The notes under the pieces were generated by a model that searched no databases, was not told the origin of the DNA, and was given only the letters and a program-made list of their open reading frames with translations. The position numbers and the translations under genes are program-made. 28,494 bases of DNA from Colimorpha sp045642445 (GTDB lineage Bacteria; Bacteroidota; Bacteroidia; Bacteroidales; P3), in the NCBI GenBank assembly GCA_045642445.1, contig JAZUIX010000174.1:1-28494 (forward strand), given 5' to 3'. Shown here piece by piece: positions 1 through 9,639 of the stretch (its first letter is position 1; every line of letters starts with the position of its first letter).

Positions 1-1
1 A

Positions 2-166
2 AACGGTTGGGCCGAACTCATGGGCACCGATATGCACAATACCCTCTATGCCCAGGCGCTCATCGATGCTTCTCACGACCGCAAAATCGAGAAGCTCCTC
101 GAGCATCACACCTTTATGAACCGCGACCTTCTCAACATCCATGCCCCCAAGGCAAACAAGATTTAA
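2..166 (+). CDS. C-terminal fragment of a probable CpsB/CapC-type PHP phosphatase
   Basis: Only the last 54 codons lie in the window; the reading frame is open from base 2 and ends at TAA 164-166. The fragment contains a G-T-D-x-H motif (residues GTDMHN) followed by a helical segment ending in FMNRDLL. That arrangement resembles the C-terminus of CpsB/CapC (YwqE-like) tyrosine-protein phosphatases of the PHP metal-dependent fold, where the Asp and His bind the active-site metals. Those enzymes usually regulate capsule or exopolysaccharide export. The family assignment is inference from a short stretch; another PHP-fold hydrolase is possible. A heptamer hairpin at 170-217 follows the stop codon. 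Confidence 0.55.
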   Translation, partial: NGWAELMGTDMHNTLYAQALIDASHDRKIEKLLEHHTFMNRDLLNIHAPKANKI

Positions 167-169
167 TAT

Positions 170-217
170 ATGAATTATGAATAAGGCTATCGCCAAACAC
201 TAATAAAACATAATTCA
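170..217. repeat. Heptamer-type junction hairpin upstream of purB
   Basis: Two 7-bp units (atgaatt, atgaata) start at 170. The 9 bases tgaattatg at 171-179 are perfectly complementary to cataattca at 209-217. Between them sits a small inner stem, GGC at 185-187 with GCC at 192-194. The same plan (AT-rich 7-bp repeats outside, G/C stem inside) recurs at other gene junctions in this window. It is not followed by a T-run, so a terminator role is not clear. Confidence 0.5.
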
Positions 218-249
218 AACACGTATATAACATAACTCAAAACTCAATA

Positions 250-1614
250 ATGAACAGCCTCAACGCCATTTCCCCCATCGACGGTCGTTACCGTTCCAAA
301 GTCGAAGCCCTTGCAGGATTCTTTTCCGAAGGTGCCCTTATACGTTATCGTGTCCGTGTGGAGATTGAATATTTCATCGCCCTCGGCCAGCTGCCCCAGC
401 TGCCTTTGCACGACCTCTTCGCACAGCGTCCCCAACTGCCCGAACAATTGCGTGCCATCTATCAGAACTTTTCTGATGACGATGCTTTGGAAATCAAGGA
501 AATCGAAAAAACCACCAACCACGATGTGAAAGCGGTGGAATATTTCATCAAACGCCGTTTCGACAATATGCAGCTCGAGGCCTACAAAGAGTTCATCCAT
601 TTCGGCCTCACTTCGCAGGACATCAACAACACCGCCGTGCCCCTCACCATCAAAGAGTGCCACGAGCAGGTGCTGCTGCCGCAATATCAGGCCATCCTCA
701 CCCTCCTCGAACAGCGTGCCGAGGAGTGGAAGGACATCCCCATGCTGGCACACACCCACGGTCAGCCCGCTTCGCCCACCTCGTTGGGCAAGGAAATCAT
801 GGTTTTCGCCTATCGTATGCGTCGTCAGATGGATTATTTCGCCCAGATTCCCTTCTCGGCCAAATTCGGCGGAGCCACAGGCAACTTCAACGCCCACCTG
901 GCCGCATATCCCGATGTTGATTGGCGTGCCTTTGGCAACGATTTTGTGGCCAACCACCTCGGCCTCGAGCGCTTGCAATATACCACACAGATTGAAAACT
1001 ACGACAACATGGCCGCCTATTTCGACAACTGCAAACGCATCAACGTCATCCTCATCGACCTCTGCCGCGACATCTGGACATACGTTTCGATGGAATATTT
1101 CAAGCAGAAAATCAAAGCCGGCGAGGTAGGCTCCTCCGCCATGCCCCACAAGGTCAATCCTATCGATTTTGAGAATGCCGAAGGCAACCTCGGCCTGGCC
1201 AATGCCATCTTCGAGCACCTCAGCCATAAACTGCCTATCTCGCGTCTTCAGCGCGACCTCACCGACTCCACCGTCTCGCGCAATGTCGGCGTCCCCATCG
1301 CCCACACCCTCATCTCCCTCGCTTCTCTGCAGAAAGGCATGGGCAAACTGCTCCTCAACGAACAGGCCATCTACAACGACCTCGACAACAACTGGGCCGT
1401 CGTGGCCGAAGCCATACAGACCATTCTTCGCTCTGTCGGTTATCCCAACCCCTACGAGGCGCTCAAACAGCTCACCCGCACCAATCAGAAGGTCACCGCT
1501 CAAACCATCGCCGACTTCGTCGAAACTCTCGATGTCGCTCCCGATGTCAAAGAACGTATCCGCCATATCACCCCTCACAATTATTTAGGGTATAAGGTGG
1601 TAAGTTGTGAATAG
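250..1614 (+). CDS. purB: Adenylosuccinate lyase
   Basis: This 454-residue protein cleaves SAICAR to AICAR and adenylosuccinate to AMP, releasing fumarate in both steps of purine synthesis in the cytoplasm. The length matches the E. coli-type PurB (about 456 residues). The superfamily signature SSAMPHKVNP spans residues 295-304, with the flexible-loop serine at 295, and the THGQPA motif with its catalytic-type histidine is near residue 170. HFGLTSQDINNTA near 117-129 is the other conserved block. The start ATG at 250 gives the expected MNSLNAISPIDGRY N-terminus. It stands between two heptamer hairpins, so it may be transcribed separately from the exporter downstream. The long open frame on the opposite strand is a codon-bias shadow. 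Confidence 0.97.
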   Translation: MNSLNAISPIDGRYRSKVEALAGFFSEGALIRYRVRVEIEYFIALGQLPQLPLHDLFAQRPQLPEQLRAIYQNFSDDDALEIKEIEKTTNHDVKAVEYFIKRRFDNMQLEAYKEFIHFGLTSQDINNTAVPLTIKECHEQVLLPQYQAILTLLEQRAEEWKDIPMLAHTHGQPASPTSLGKEIMVFAYRMRRQMDYFAQIPFSAKFGGATGNFNAHLAAYPDVDWRAFGNDFVANHLGLERLQYTTQIENYDNMAAYFDNCKRINVILIDLCRDIWTYVSMEYFKQKIKAGEVGSSAMPHKVNPIDFENAEGNLGLANAIFEHLSHKLPISRLQRDLTDSTVSRNVGVPIAHTLISLASLQKGMGKLLLNEQAIYNDLDNNWAVVAEAIQTILRSVGYPNPYEALKQLTRTNQKVTAQTIADFVETLDVAPDVKERIRHITPHNYLGYKVVSCE

Positions 1615-1620
1615 TGTATA

Positions 1621-1692
1621 GTGACTAGTGATTAGTGACTAGTGATTAGGTGGCTGCCGCCTCCCAGTCACTAATCACCAGTCACCAGTCAC
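1621..1692. repeat. Long heptamer hairpin between purB and the ABC exporter
   Basis: Four 7-bp units (gtgacta, gtgatta, gtgacta, gtgatta) at 1621-1648 face complementary units at 1667-1692, allowing G-T wobble pairs. The centre forms an inner stem GGtGGC/GCCtCC around tgcc (1649-1664). The whole 72 bp can fold as one hairpin. There is no downstream T-tract, so it is recorded as a repeat rather than a terminator. It covers the spurious upstream in-frame ATG at 1650 of the next gene. Confidence 0.75.
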
Positions 1693-1709
1693 AAAATATA
1701 AATCAAACA

Positions 1710-3526
<1,817 letters not shown>

Positions 3527-3530
<4 letters not shown>

Positions 3531-5068
3531 AAAATATAGTGATTAGTGGAAAGTCCGATTTGATAAAACGCTCGATTTTTCGATTTTTCGATTTTTCGAC
3601 TTCTCCCACTTTTCACCTCCTCTTCCTGCTCCTCCTCACCCTTCCCGCCTTTGCTCAGCCGGTGCGTTTCTCCCGTGCTGTGGCCCTCAGCAGCCATGTA
3701 GGCGACCTCTGCTGGAACTCTGTCCCCTCTGTCGACACCTTCTATCTCTATCGCCATTTCCCCGACCAGAGCACCTTCACTTTCATCGCCGCCGTCCCCG
3801 ACACCCATTATGTCGACACCCTCCACAGGCTTCTCTGCAACGACACCGTGAACTACTACCTCGAAGCCCTCGCCCCCGACACTCTCCTGCGTTCCGACAC
3901 CACCGGCATCAACTATTCCGACACCGACCCCACAGCCCCATGCAGCCTCCGTGTCGCCACCATCAGCGACAGCCTTATCCTCCTCACTTGGTACCCCAGC
4001 CCCGACACCGACATTCTGGGTTATTACATCTGTATGGGCAACCCCTGCCTCGATTTCGACACCGTCTGGGGGCGCGAGAACACCCGCTATCTCTGCTCCG
4101 ACACACTCGACCCCGCTCACGAGTACAGTTTCCGCATCCTTGCTTTCGACAGCTGCTTCAACTCCAGCCCCCTCACCGCCTACTATCATAATCCTATCTT
4201 GAAAGTCACCACGGGCGGCTGCTCCCGCCATCTCCACTGCCAGTGGAACCGCTACATCAACATGCCCGACAGCGTGGCCCACTACCGCCTCACCTATCGT
4301 TTCCTTGGTAGCGACACCCTCCACCATTTCACCGTCGGCCCCTCGGGTCCCTTCGAGTTCGACACCCTCGTCCCCGACCTCTCCATTACGGGTGTTGAAG
4401 TCACCCTCAGCGTCATCAGCACCAACGACACGCTTCTTGCGCAAGCCCTGCCCTGTACCGCCCTTTTCACCACCGGCGACACCGCCGCCTACGTCCGCCT
4501 CACCCATGTTGAATACGACGAATCCATCCCCTCCATGACCCTCAGCATCGAAATCGACCCCGACTATGGCGGCACCCGCTACAACGTCTACCGCAGCATC
4601 GACCACCATCCCTTCCTCCCCATCGCCTCCGAGCAACGTCCGCTGCCCCCCTCGCAATACCTCTCTTTCACCGACACCGACATACGCCGCTCCGTCCAGC
4701 GTTACCGCTACTTCGTCGGCGCTTTCGACACCTGCAACATCGCTGACAAATACTCCGACACCCTCCAGGTGCTCATGCCCCCCGTCGACAATATCACCGC
4801 CTTCATCCCCAACGCCATCATCTTTGGCGACCCCGACCGCGGCCTCTTCCTGCCCCGTTTCCTTGCCGCCATGGCTGTCGACTACCGCATGGTCATCTAC
4901 AACCGCCGTGGCGAGCAAATCTTTGCCACCACCTCCCTCACCCAGGGCTGGGACGGCACCCGCGACGGACAGCCCTTGCCACAAGGCGCCTACGTCTACC
5001 GCATACAATGCCACCATGCCGACAATTCAATCAAAATATACACCGGAACAATACTTTTAATAAAATGA
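3527..5068 (+). CDS. Secreted protein with T9SS type-B (CHU_C-like) sorting domain
   Basis: The 513-residue protein has a hydrophobic export signal at about residues 28-43 (FHLLFLLLLTLPAFAQ, likely cleaved after AFA). The middle is a series of beta-rich segments with fibronectin-III-like spacing. Roughly the last 80 residues match the gliding-motility-associated C-terminal domain: a PNAI... opening, then MVIYNRRGEQIF, GWDG and GAYVYRI. That domain targets cargo for type IX secretion and surface attachment. The start is uncertain. ATG 3527 overlaps the exporter stop, but GTG 3539 or TTG 3560 would shorten the leader before the signal. Between these starts and the signal lies an 8-bp tandem repeat (3573-3596). 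The function of the middle part is unknown, so an adhesin-like surface role is only a guess. The C-terminus overlaps the NAD kinase start (ATGA). Confidence 0.85.
3573..3599 (+). repeat. 8-bp tandem repeat inside the leader of the secreted protein
   Basis: Three perfect copies of cgattttt occupy 3573-3580, 3581-3588 and 3589-3596, followed by cga. The unit length is not a multiple of three. The repeat lies downstream of every in-frame start candidate and upstream of the hydrophobic signal segment, so gain or loss of one unit would shift the frame. Confidence 0.8.
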
Positions 5069-5883
5069 AAATAGCCATATTCATCCGTTATCTTCAAGAA
5101 GCTTTGCGCGAGGAACTCCAACAACTCACGCAAGTCCTCCACGACAATAATATCGAAACCGAAGAGGTGGTCGACACCCTCTCCGACACTTCCTACGATT
5201 TCCTCTTCTCCATCGGAGGCGACGGCACCCTCCTCAGCGCCGTGCACCTTATCGGCAACCGCGACATCCCCGTGCTGGGCATCAACTTCGGCCATCTCGG
5301 CTTCCTCACCACCGCTGGCCGCAACGACATCCACACCCTCGTGGCCGACCTCCTCGCTGGTCGCTACACCGTCGAGCCCCGCACCCTGCTCCATGTGGTC
5401 GCAGGGCAGGGCCACGACAGCCTCACCACCTTTGCCCTCAACGAAGTCAGCCTCCACCGCCTCGACGACGGCACCCTCCTCCGCACCGACCTCTTCGCCA
5501 ACGGCGACTTCGTCAGCACCTACGCCGGCGACGGCCTCATTGTGGCCACCCCCACAGGTTCCACGGCCTACTCCCTCAGCTGCGGCGGACCTATCCTCAC
5601 CCCCGACTGCGGATGCCTCGTCATCACACCCATCGGCGCCCACAACCTCACCCTCCGTCCCATCATCGTCCCCGACAGCGCCCATCTCCGCCTCGTCACC
5701 TATCCGCAGCAGCAGTCCTTCAACCTCGGCATGGACTCCCGTCGACAGCACCTCCCCTGTGGCACCGAGGTGCACCTCTCCCGCGAAAGTTTCTCCATCA
5801 AACTTGTCCGCCTCCACAACCAGAACTTCTTCACCGCCATCCACCAGAAACTCTCCTGGGGCGAAGGGGAATATCATTCTTGA
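5065..5883 (+). CDS. nadK: NAD kinase
   Basis: The 272-residue cytoplasmic enzyme phosphorylates NAD to NADP. Diagnostic motifs are GGDGT at residues 51-55, then FGHLGFLT, the NE-containing segment ALNEVSLHR, and the glycine-rich GDGLIVATPTGSTAYSLSCGGP block that binds NAD. The length is in the family's usual range. I chose ATG 5065 because it gives MKIAIF directly before the first beta strand and overlaps the upstream stop as ATGA; an in-frame ATG at 5008 would add 19 unrelated residues from within the upstream gene. It ends the exporter - T9SS protein - NAD kinase overlap chain. NAD kinase is housekeeping, so the chain need not mean a shared pathway. Confidence 0.96.
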   Translation: MKIAIFIRYLQEALREELQQLTQVLHDNNIETEEVVDTLSDTSYDFLFSIGGDGTLLSAVHLIGNRDIPVLGINFGHLGFLTTAGRNDIHTLVADLLAGRYTVEPRTLLHVVAGQGHDSLTTFALNEVSLHRLDDGTLLRTDLFANGDFVSTYAGDGLIVATPTGSTAYSLSCGGPILTPDCGCLVITPIGAHNLTLRPIIVPDSAHLRLVTYPQQQSFNLGMDSRRQHLPCGTEVHLSRESFSIKLVRLHNQNFFTAIHQKLSWGEGEYHS

Positions 5884-5928
5884 TTGGCGAAAAACCTTTC
5901 ATTCTTCGCAAAAATTTTTTCCCCTCCA

Positions 5929-5957
5929 TGCAACCTTTTGACAGTTGGGGCGGTCTA
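5929..5957 (+). promoter_or_regulatory. Probable ECF-type promoter of the DUF6249-like/sigma pair
   Basis: TGCAACC at 5929-5935 and GTCTA at 5953-5957 are separated by 17 bases. This fits the general ECF layout of an AAC-containing -35 and a GTC-containing -10. The next two genes are a small membrane protein and an ECF sigma factor, which suggests the sigma factor drives its own operon. The recognition is by eye; no transcript data are available. Confidence 0.6.
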
Positions 5958-6000
5958 ATTAGTGAAAAAAATAAAAATAGTAACAATAAAATATTTCACT

Positions 6001-6504
6001 ATGAAAACAATGACAATTATGTATCTCGGAGACCTTGACCTTTTTATGGACAGCTTAGCGGGAATTTTGATACCCCTTGCCTCCTGTGTAGTGCTGCCCT
6101 TGATGATTGTTTGGATGACGAATAAAACTCGACGTTTAAAGATGGAGCAGCAGAGTGCCCTGGCTATGAAAAGTTTGGAAAATGGTCAGCCTCTTGACCC
6201 AAAAATTTTCGACACCCCAGAGGTTAAAACCCCAAAGGTTAAAAAAAGCACTAAAGAAAGAATATTCAACTATTTGAAAATAGCCTTCATACTGATGAGC
6301 ATCGGTCTCGCCTTAATCGTAGGTGGTGTCTGTTTCCTTAGCAATGCGAGTTTGTTGTTCAAAGGCATCAGTATCATCGTCACAATTCCCTTCTGGGGTC
6401 TCATACTGTTTTTCTTGGGTTTGGCATACCTGATATTTTTCTTCATCACCCGCAAACACTTTGCCAACGAAATCGAATCCGAGAGCAAAAAAGATCAAGA
6501 TTAG
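6001..6504 (+). CDS. DUF6249-like small membrane protein
   Basis: The protein has 167 residues from ATG 6001; an in-frame ATG at 5962 would start only 5 nt after the predicted -10 box and is less likely, while an ATG at 6019 is possible. Hydrophobic helices lie near residues 18-38, 93-115 and 122-152. A cytoplasmic-looking linker between the first two carries MKSLENGQPLDPKIF and a TPEVKTPKVKKS stretch. The 'single helix, then ALENGQ..P..F, then two helices' plan is typical of DUF6249 proteins, which often sit next to ECF sigma factors in Bacteroidales. By analogy it may act as a membrane partner (possibly an anti-sigma factor) of the sigma factor encoded 46 bp downstream, but no known anti-sigma domain is visible. 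Family confidence is moderate; function is inferred only from context. Confidence 0.7.
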   Translation: MKTMTIMYLGDLDLFMDSLAGILIPLASCVVLPLMIVWMTNKTRRLKMEQQSALAMKSLENGQPLDPKIFDTPEVKTPKVKKSTKERIFNYLKIAFILMSIGLALIVGGVCFLSNASLLFKGISIIVTIPFWGLILFFLGLAYLIFFFITRKHFANEIESESKKDQD

Positions 6505-6526
6505 AGGATAGTTGAAAATGGCTCCC

Positions 6527-6554
6527 GTCATCTGTCATCCCTCATCTCCCATGA
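6527..6554. repeat. Heptamer run ending in the sigma-factor start codon
   Basis: Four consecutive 7-bp units (gtcatct, gtcatcc, ctcatct, cccatga) cover 6527-6554. The last contains the ATG of the sigma factor at 6551. The run belongs to the same class of 7-bp-periodic sequence seen at other gene junctions here, without a clear opposing arm. Confidence 0.6.
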
Positions 6555-7027
6555 CCCAAGAAGAATTCATCCTACACCTTCAACCCCAGCAGGAACCCTT
6601 GCGGCGGTTCCTGCTGACCCTGTGCTGTGGCGACCGTTTCACCGCCGACGATATCGCGCAGGATGCCATGCTGAAGGCATGGATGGGCTTTGATCGTTTC
6701 AAAGGCGAAGCCCGATTCTCCACCTGGCTTTTCAAGATTGGCTACAACTGTTGGCTCAACCATCGTTACCAATCCAAGACAAGTCCCTTGCCCGACGAAG
6801 ACCCCATCTCTGACTCTGCCGCCGATGAAACCTTCCGCTACCAAGAACTCTACCAAGCCATCAGCGAACTCAACCCCAACGAACGTGCAGCCATTCTGCT
6901 GTTCTATATGGAGGAAAAAAACATCAAAGAGATAGCCTCCATTATGAACACCAAGACAGGCACCGTCAAATCGCTCCTCTCTCGCGGCCGCGACAAATTA
7001 AGGTGGGTCTATAAATTCAACGTATGA
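6551..7027 (+). CDS. ECF-family RNA polymerase sigma factor
   Basis: The 158-residue protein has sigma-70 region 2 at about residues 15-75 (DDIAQDAMLKAW, then FKGEARFSTWLFKIGYNCWLNHR) and region 4 at about 105-151 (LNPNERAAILLFYMEEKNIKEIASIMNT with the helix-turn-helix, then GTVKSLLSRGRDKLR). An acidic linker joins them. I chose ATG 6551 because it leads directly into region 2; the in-frame ATGs at 6512 and 6518 would add a leader encoded by a heptamer repeat. The gene probably shares the ECF-type promoter at 5929-5957 with the preceding membrane protein. Oddity: the last seven codons after DKLR (WVYKFNV) and the stop come from the left arm of the inverted-repeat element at 6998-7191, so the native C-terminus seems to have been replaced. 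Regions 2 and 4 are intact. Confidence 0.93.
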   Translation: MTQEEFILHLQPQQEPLRRFLLTLCCGDRFTADDIAQDAMLKAWMGFDRFKGEARFSTWLFKIGYNCWLNHRYQSKTSPLPDEDPISDSAADETFRYQELYQAISELNPNERAAILLFYMEEKNIKEIASIMNTKTGTVKSLLSRGRDKLRWVYKFNV

Positions 7028-7191
7028 AGATAATGAAAAATAAAATACTTTTCTGCGATTTCGGGCGTTTTCCGGCATCTTGCTGTTTATCACTCGGTCA
7101 CGTAGCCCGCTACGCTTCCTCGTTCTGCACAGCAATCTGCTCGAAAACCACTCCAAAATCCCAAGAAATCAATTTATAGAACCCACCTTAA
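6998..7191. mobile_element. 194-bp MITE-like hairpin element with terminal inverted repeats
   Basis: The left end ttaaggtgggtctataaatt (6998-7017) is the inverse complement of 7171-7191 apart from a single extra base. Inside, gcgatttcgggcgttttccg... and its loose complement (ending ...ctcgaaaaccactcc) pair again, with the arms meeting at tgctgt (about 7080) and acagca (about 7128). The core contains gtagc-cc-gctac (7100-7111). The whole segment can therefore fold into one long imperfect hairpin. It begins within the last codons of the sigma factor and has no coding capacity of its own. Its size, terminal repeats and lack of genes resemble a MITE or a dispersed palindromic repeat. Mobility is inferred, and no target duplication was identified. 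Confidence 0.65.
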
Positions 7192-7210
7192 ATAATTGCC
7201 TAATATTTTT

Positions 7211-7259
7211 GGAAAAGTGTATTTTTTACACCCTATTTTTATAGGAAAAGTGTATTCGA
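7211..7259 (+). repeat. 33-bp repeat array, two units, leading the 725-residue protein gene
   Basis: A full 33-bp unit starts at 7211 (GGAAAAGTGTATTTTTTAC... ending in TTTTTATA). A truncated unit starts at 7244 and runs into the ATG at 7260, 16 nt into the unit. The first unit is identical at 31 of 33 positions to the first unit of the second array at 9490. Part of the unit is a small palindrome, GTGTA-ttttt-TACAC (7217-7231). A -7-like TATTTTTG lies at 7204-7211, but no convincing -33 element precedes it. Confidence 0.85.
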
Positions 7260-9437
7260 ATGACCCCCAAAAAAGCTATACTAAAGAGTGTTTTGATAAC
7301 CGCCCTGTGGGTAGTGGCGATACATACGGCTGCTGCCCAGGAGCGGATGTCACCATTACCTTCGGACTGGCTGCGCAAAATCCGATTCGAGCAAAAGTGC
7401 TCCCAAGACTTCAATATCGACCAACCGTGCAAATTTGTCTATTTGGTGGAAACCGCTTTCTCTGACATCTACTGCCTGACATACGATGCCGAGACAAAAT
7501 CACTGTTGCTCTCCCGGCAGGAGGGTGATACCGTCCACAACAAGCGGAAAGTCAGGGTCAAGCGTTTCCTGCTGCCGATTGATGAGGCGTATGTTGATTC
7601 GCTGCAGTCGATGGTTGCCGCCATCCTCCATGCGGCCAGTCCCGATTGCCGACGAGGTGGATTTGATGGTGTAAGCCACTATTTCTATCTGCCTTCCGAC
7701 ACCTATCATGTGGCCGATACTTGGTCACCTGACGAGGAATCCACTTGCGGCAGGACCGTAAACCTTATGAAGCGGCTGTGCGCAGCCGTGGAGCATAATG
7801 ACAAGCACGCCGTCGAGCAACTGCGCAACGAAATCATCGCCACCACAGCTCTATTCCGCAACCTGCCAGCCGTCTATCATCTGTTGTGGGATTATCAGAC
7901 TGTCCCGCAGCCAACGCCACTTGTCGTACACCGCGACACCATCGTGCTGGACACCAACTCGCAGTACGCCCCTTCCAGCTATCTGAAATTGGACAATGCT
8001 GCAGTATACGACAGCCTGCTTTATTGCCTGTTCAGAGAGAACCGAGACTACTCCAACTGGGGTTTTGACAATAATTATTTCTGCGTCATCACCCCAAAAA
8101 CGCGTGCAGCCGACTGGGAACACTGCCAATATCAATACGACTTTTCTGGAACATTTGTGCTCACCCCTAAAGGCATCATCTTCAACAATGATGACGACAC
8201 CGTCTGCGCCACCTATACCAATAGACGATGGCATTATCAGAAGCAAAAGGCACCCCATGCCGATGCAGACACCTTAAAAATCATCTACGACGACAGCCTC
8301 TACCAAGTGGCGCGTAAAAACTGGGGCGAATGGGGCAACTTCACCTGGATAACCCACAAGCCAACAGGCAAACAGCTGCTCTACGCCTACGCGTTGGATT
8401 CTCCGATTCGCATAGGCGACACTCTGTTCTTGAAGAACAACGCCGGCATCTGGTTCGTCGAGCCCTCACTGATAGCCCGCGCCAAAGCCGGATTCTGCAC
8501 CATCCAGAAATACCATCGCAAGGGCCAAAGTTGGTTCTTCCGAAAGGTGCATGGCGGTCCTCGGCAGCAATGGGTTTCGACCGAAGAACGCATAGCATGG
8601 TACGCCCGTGCCACCCAACGCGACTATACCGACACCCTCGGCAGCGCACTGCGCATACACAAATACGCGCAATACTCCTGGCAAGGGAATGCCGACACCG
8701 ACACCCTCATCTACGCCCTATACAACCTCAACGGACGACTCGCCGCCGTCGTCAGCATCCTCGGCGAGATGTCTGTCGCCGCTATCCGCGATGGACAAAT
8801 CGTTCCGCTGAGCAGCATTCAGCACCAGCATCCTTTCTTTTCGATCAAGACGGGTTGCACGAAAGAGGGACTGCTGCTATTCGGCTCCGATGGCCGCAAC
8901 GCCTCCCGCATCGTCAGCCTCCGAGGAAACGAGCTGCACGACATCACTCTTATCCACGACATTGATACCCTGCCGTGGCTCGAGCACGACAACTTCGACA
9001 CCATGCTCAGTTTCATTCATCAGCATTTCGATGACATCACCCCCGACATAATAGACCGACAGGAAACCGCCCACGGCAGCGGCAGCGACCGGTTGCAATG
9101 GGACACCCTAAGCACTGGAAACCTTTTCAAGCCATACTTTCAGCCTCTGATCAACAATTGGCTTGTCGAGACCGTCTACTGGCTCGACAGCACCGGACGC
9201 ATCAGCACCGCCTGGTGGGATTTCCACCACCGACATCATGTAGATGAATTTGAGCTACAATTTATCAAAACGCAGCAGAAGGAGAGAGACCAGCAACTCA
9301 TGGCCGCCATCACACGCATCTTGGGGCAGTTTCCAAAAGAAGAGGACGACAGACTGATATGGATTCTCCCTGAAGGCACCTACACCTTCAACACCTCCCT
9401 CAGCCGATTCACCTTCAGCCACAACGAGCAGCCCTGA
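7260..9437 (+). CDS. Secreted protein of unknown family
   Basis: I do not recognise this 725-residue protein. It starts with a clear Sec signal peptide: basic MTPKKAILK, a hydrophobic core, and cleavage likely at HTAAA|QERM near residue 26. The rest is hydrophilic, rich in Trp, Tyr, His and Asp, with no membrane helix and no T9SS-type sorting domain that I can see. It probably resides in the periplasm or is exported. Dispersed short motifs such as D(T)DTL recur. The start at ATG 7260 is supported by the signal peptide and by its position at the end of the 33-bp array, the same arrangement as the ATPase gene downstream. It lies between two copies of the array, which raises the possibility that gene plus leader arrived as a unit. 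No function is proposed. Confidence 0.85.
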   Translation: MTPKKAILKSVLITALWVVAIHTAAAQERMSPLPSDWLRKIRFEQKCSQDFNIDQPCKFVYLVETAFSDIYCLTYDAETKSLLLSRQEGDTVHNKRKVRVKRFLLPIDEAYVDSLQSMVAAILHAASPDCRRGGFDGVSHYFYLPSDTYHVADTWSPDEESTCGRTVNLMKRLCAAVEHNDKHAVEQLRNEIIATTALFRNLPAVYHLLWDYQTVPQPTPLVVHRDTIVLDTNSQYAPSSYLKLDNAAVYDSLLYCLFRENRDYSNWGFDNNYFCVITPKTRAADWEHCQYQYDFSGTFVLTPKGIIFNNDDDTVCATYTNRRWHYQKQKAPHADADTLKIIYDDSLYQVARKNWGEWGNFTWITHKPTGKQLLYAYALDSPIRIGDTLFLKNNAGIWFVEPSLIARAKAGFCTIQKYHRKGQSWFFRKVHGGPRQQWVSTEERIAWYARATQRDYTDTLGSALRIHKYAQYSWQGNADTDTLIYALYNLNGRLAAVVSILGEMSVAAIRDGQIVPLSSIQHQHPFFSIKTGCTKEGLLLFGSDGRNASRIVSLRGNELHDITLIHDIDTLPWLEHDNFDTMLSFIHQHFDDITPDIIDRQETAHGSGSDRLQWDTLSTGNLFKPYFQPLINNWLVETVYWLDSTGRISTAWWDFHHRHHVDEFELQFIKTQQKERDQQLMAAITRILGQFPKEEDDRLIWILPEGTYTFNTSLSRFTFSHNEQP

Positions 9438-9489
9438 CAGCATTTAACAAATTAGACGGATCTACGACACTTTCAGGCTTACAAATTTC

Positions 9490-9639
9490 GGAAAAGTGTA
9501 TTTTTTATACCCCATTTTTATAGGAAAAGTGTATTTTTACAGTGTAAAAATTATAGGAAAAGTGTATTTTTTACTTGCATATTTTATAGAAAAAGTGTAT
9601 TTTTGCAGTGTAAAATTCATAGGAAAAGTGTAAATACTT
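9490..9639 (+). repeat. 33-bp repeat array, five units, leading the AAA ATPase gene
   Basis: Units with the core GGAAAAGTGTA start at 9490, 9523, 9556, 9589 (first G present, second replaced by A) and 9622, a spacing of exactly 33 bp each time. The last unit is cut after about 18 nt by the ATG at 9640. The units are not identical: the second carries a perfect palindrome atttttaca-g-tgtaaaaat (9533-9551), and the fourth carries a promoter-like TATTTTTG. The entire unit is repeated, so this is not a CRISPR repeat-spacer pattern. Confidence 0.9.
9575..9605 (+). promoter_or_regulatory. Possible promoter within the 33-bp array
   Basis: TTG at 9575-9577 and TATTTTTG at 9598-9605 are separated by 20 bases. 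This fits the Bacteroidetes -33 (TTTG-like) and -7 (TAnnTTTG) elements, and would start transcription about 25-30 nt before the ATPase ATG. Only this unit of the array carries the final G of the -7 box, so the other units are poorer matches. Confidence 0.5.

Noticed and set aside
1650..1709. Upstream in-frame ATG for the ABC exporter
   Set aside because: It lies inside the heptamer hairpin and would add a Ser/Gln-rich leader with no family match; ATG 1710 begins the conserved N-terminus.
7049..7168. Possible short gene inside the 194-bp hairpin element
   Set aside because: No frame has a convincing start or family resemblance, and the sequence is explained by the inverted-repeat structure.
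9490..9639. CRISPR-like array of 33-bp period
   Set aside because: The similarity extends through the whole unit and no unique spacers separate short repeats. No cas genes are nearby, and the last unit is cut by a start codon.
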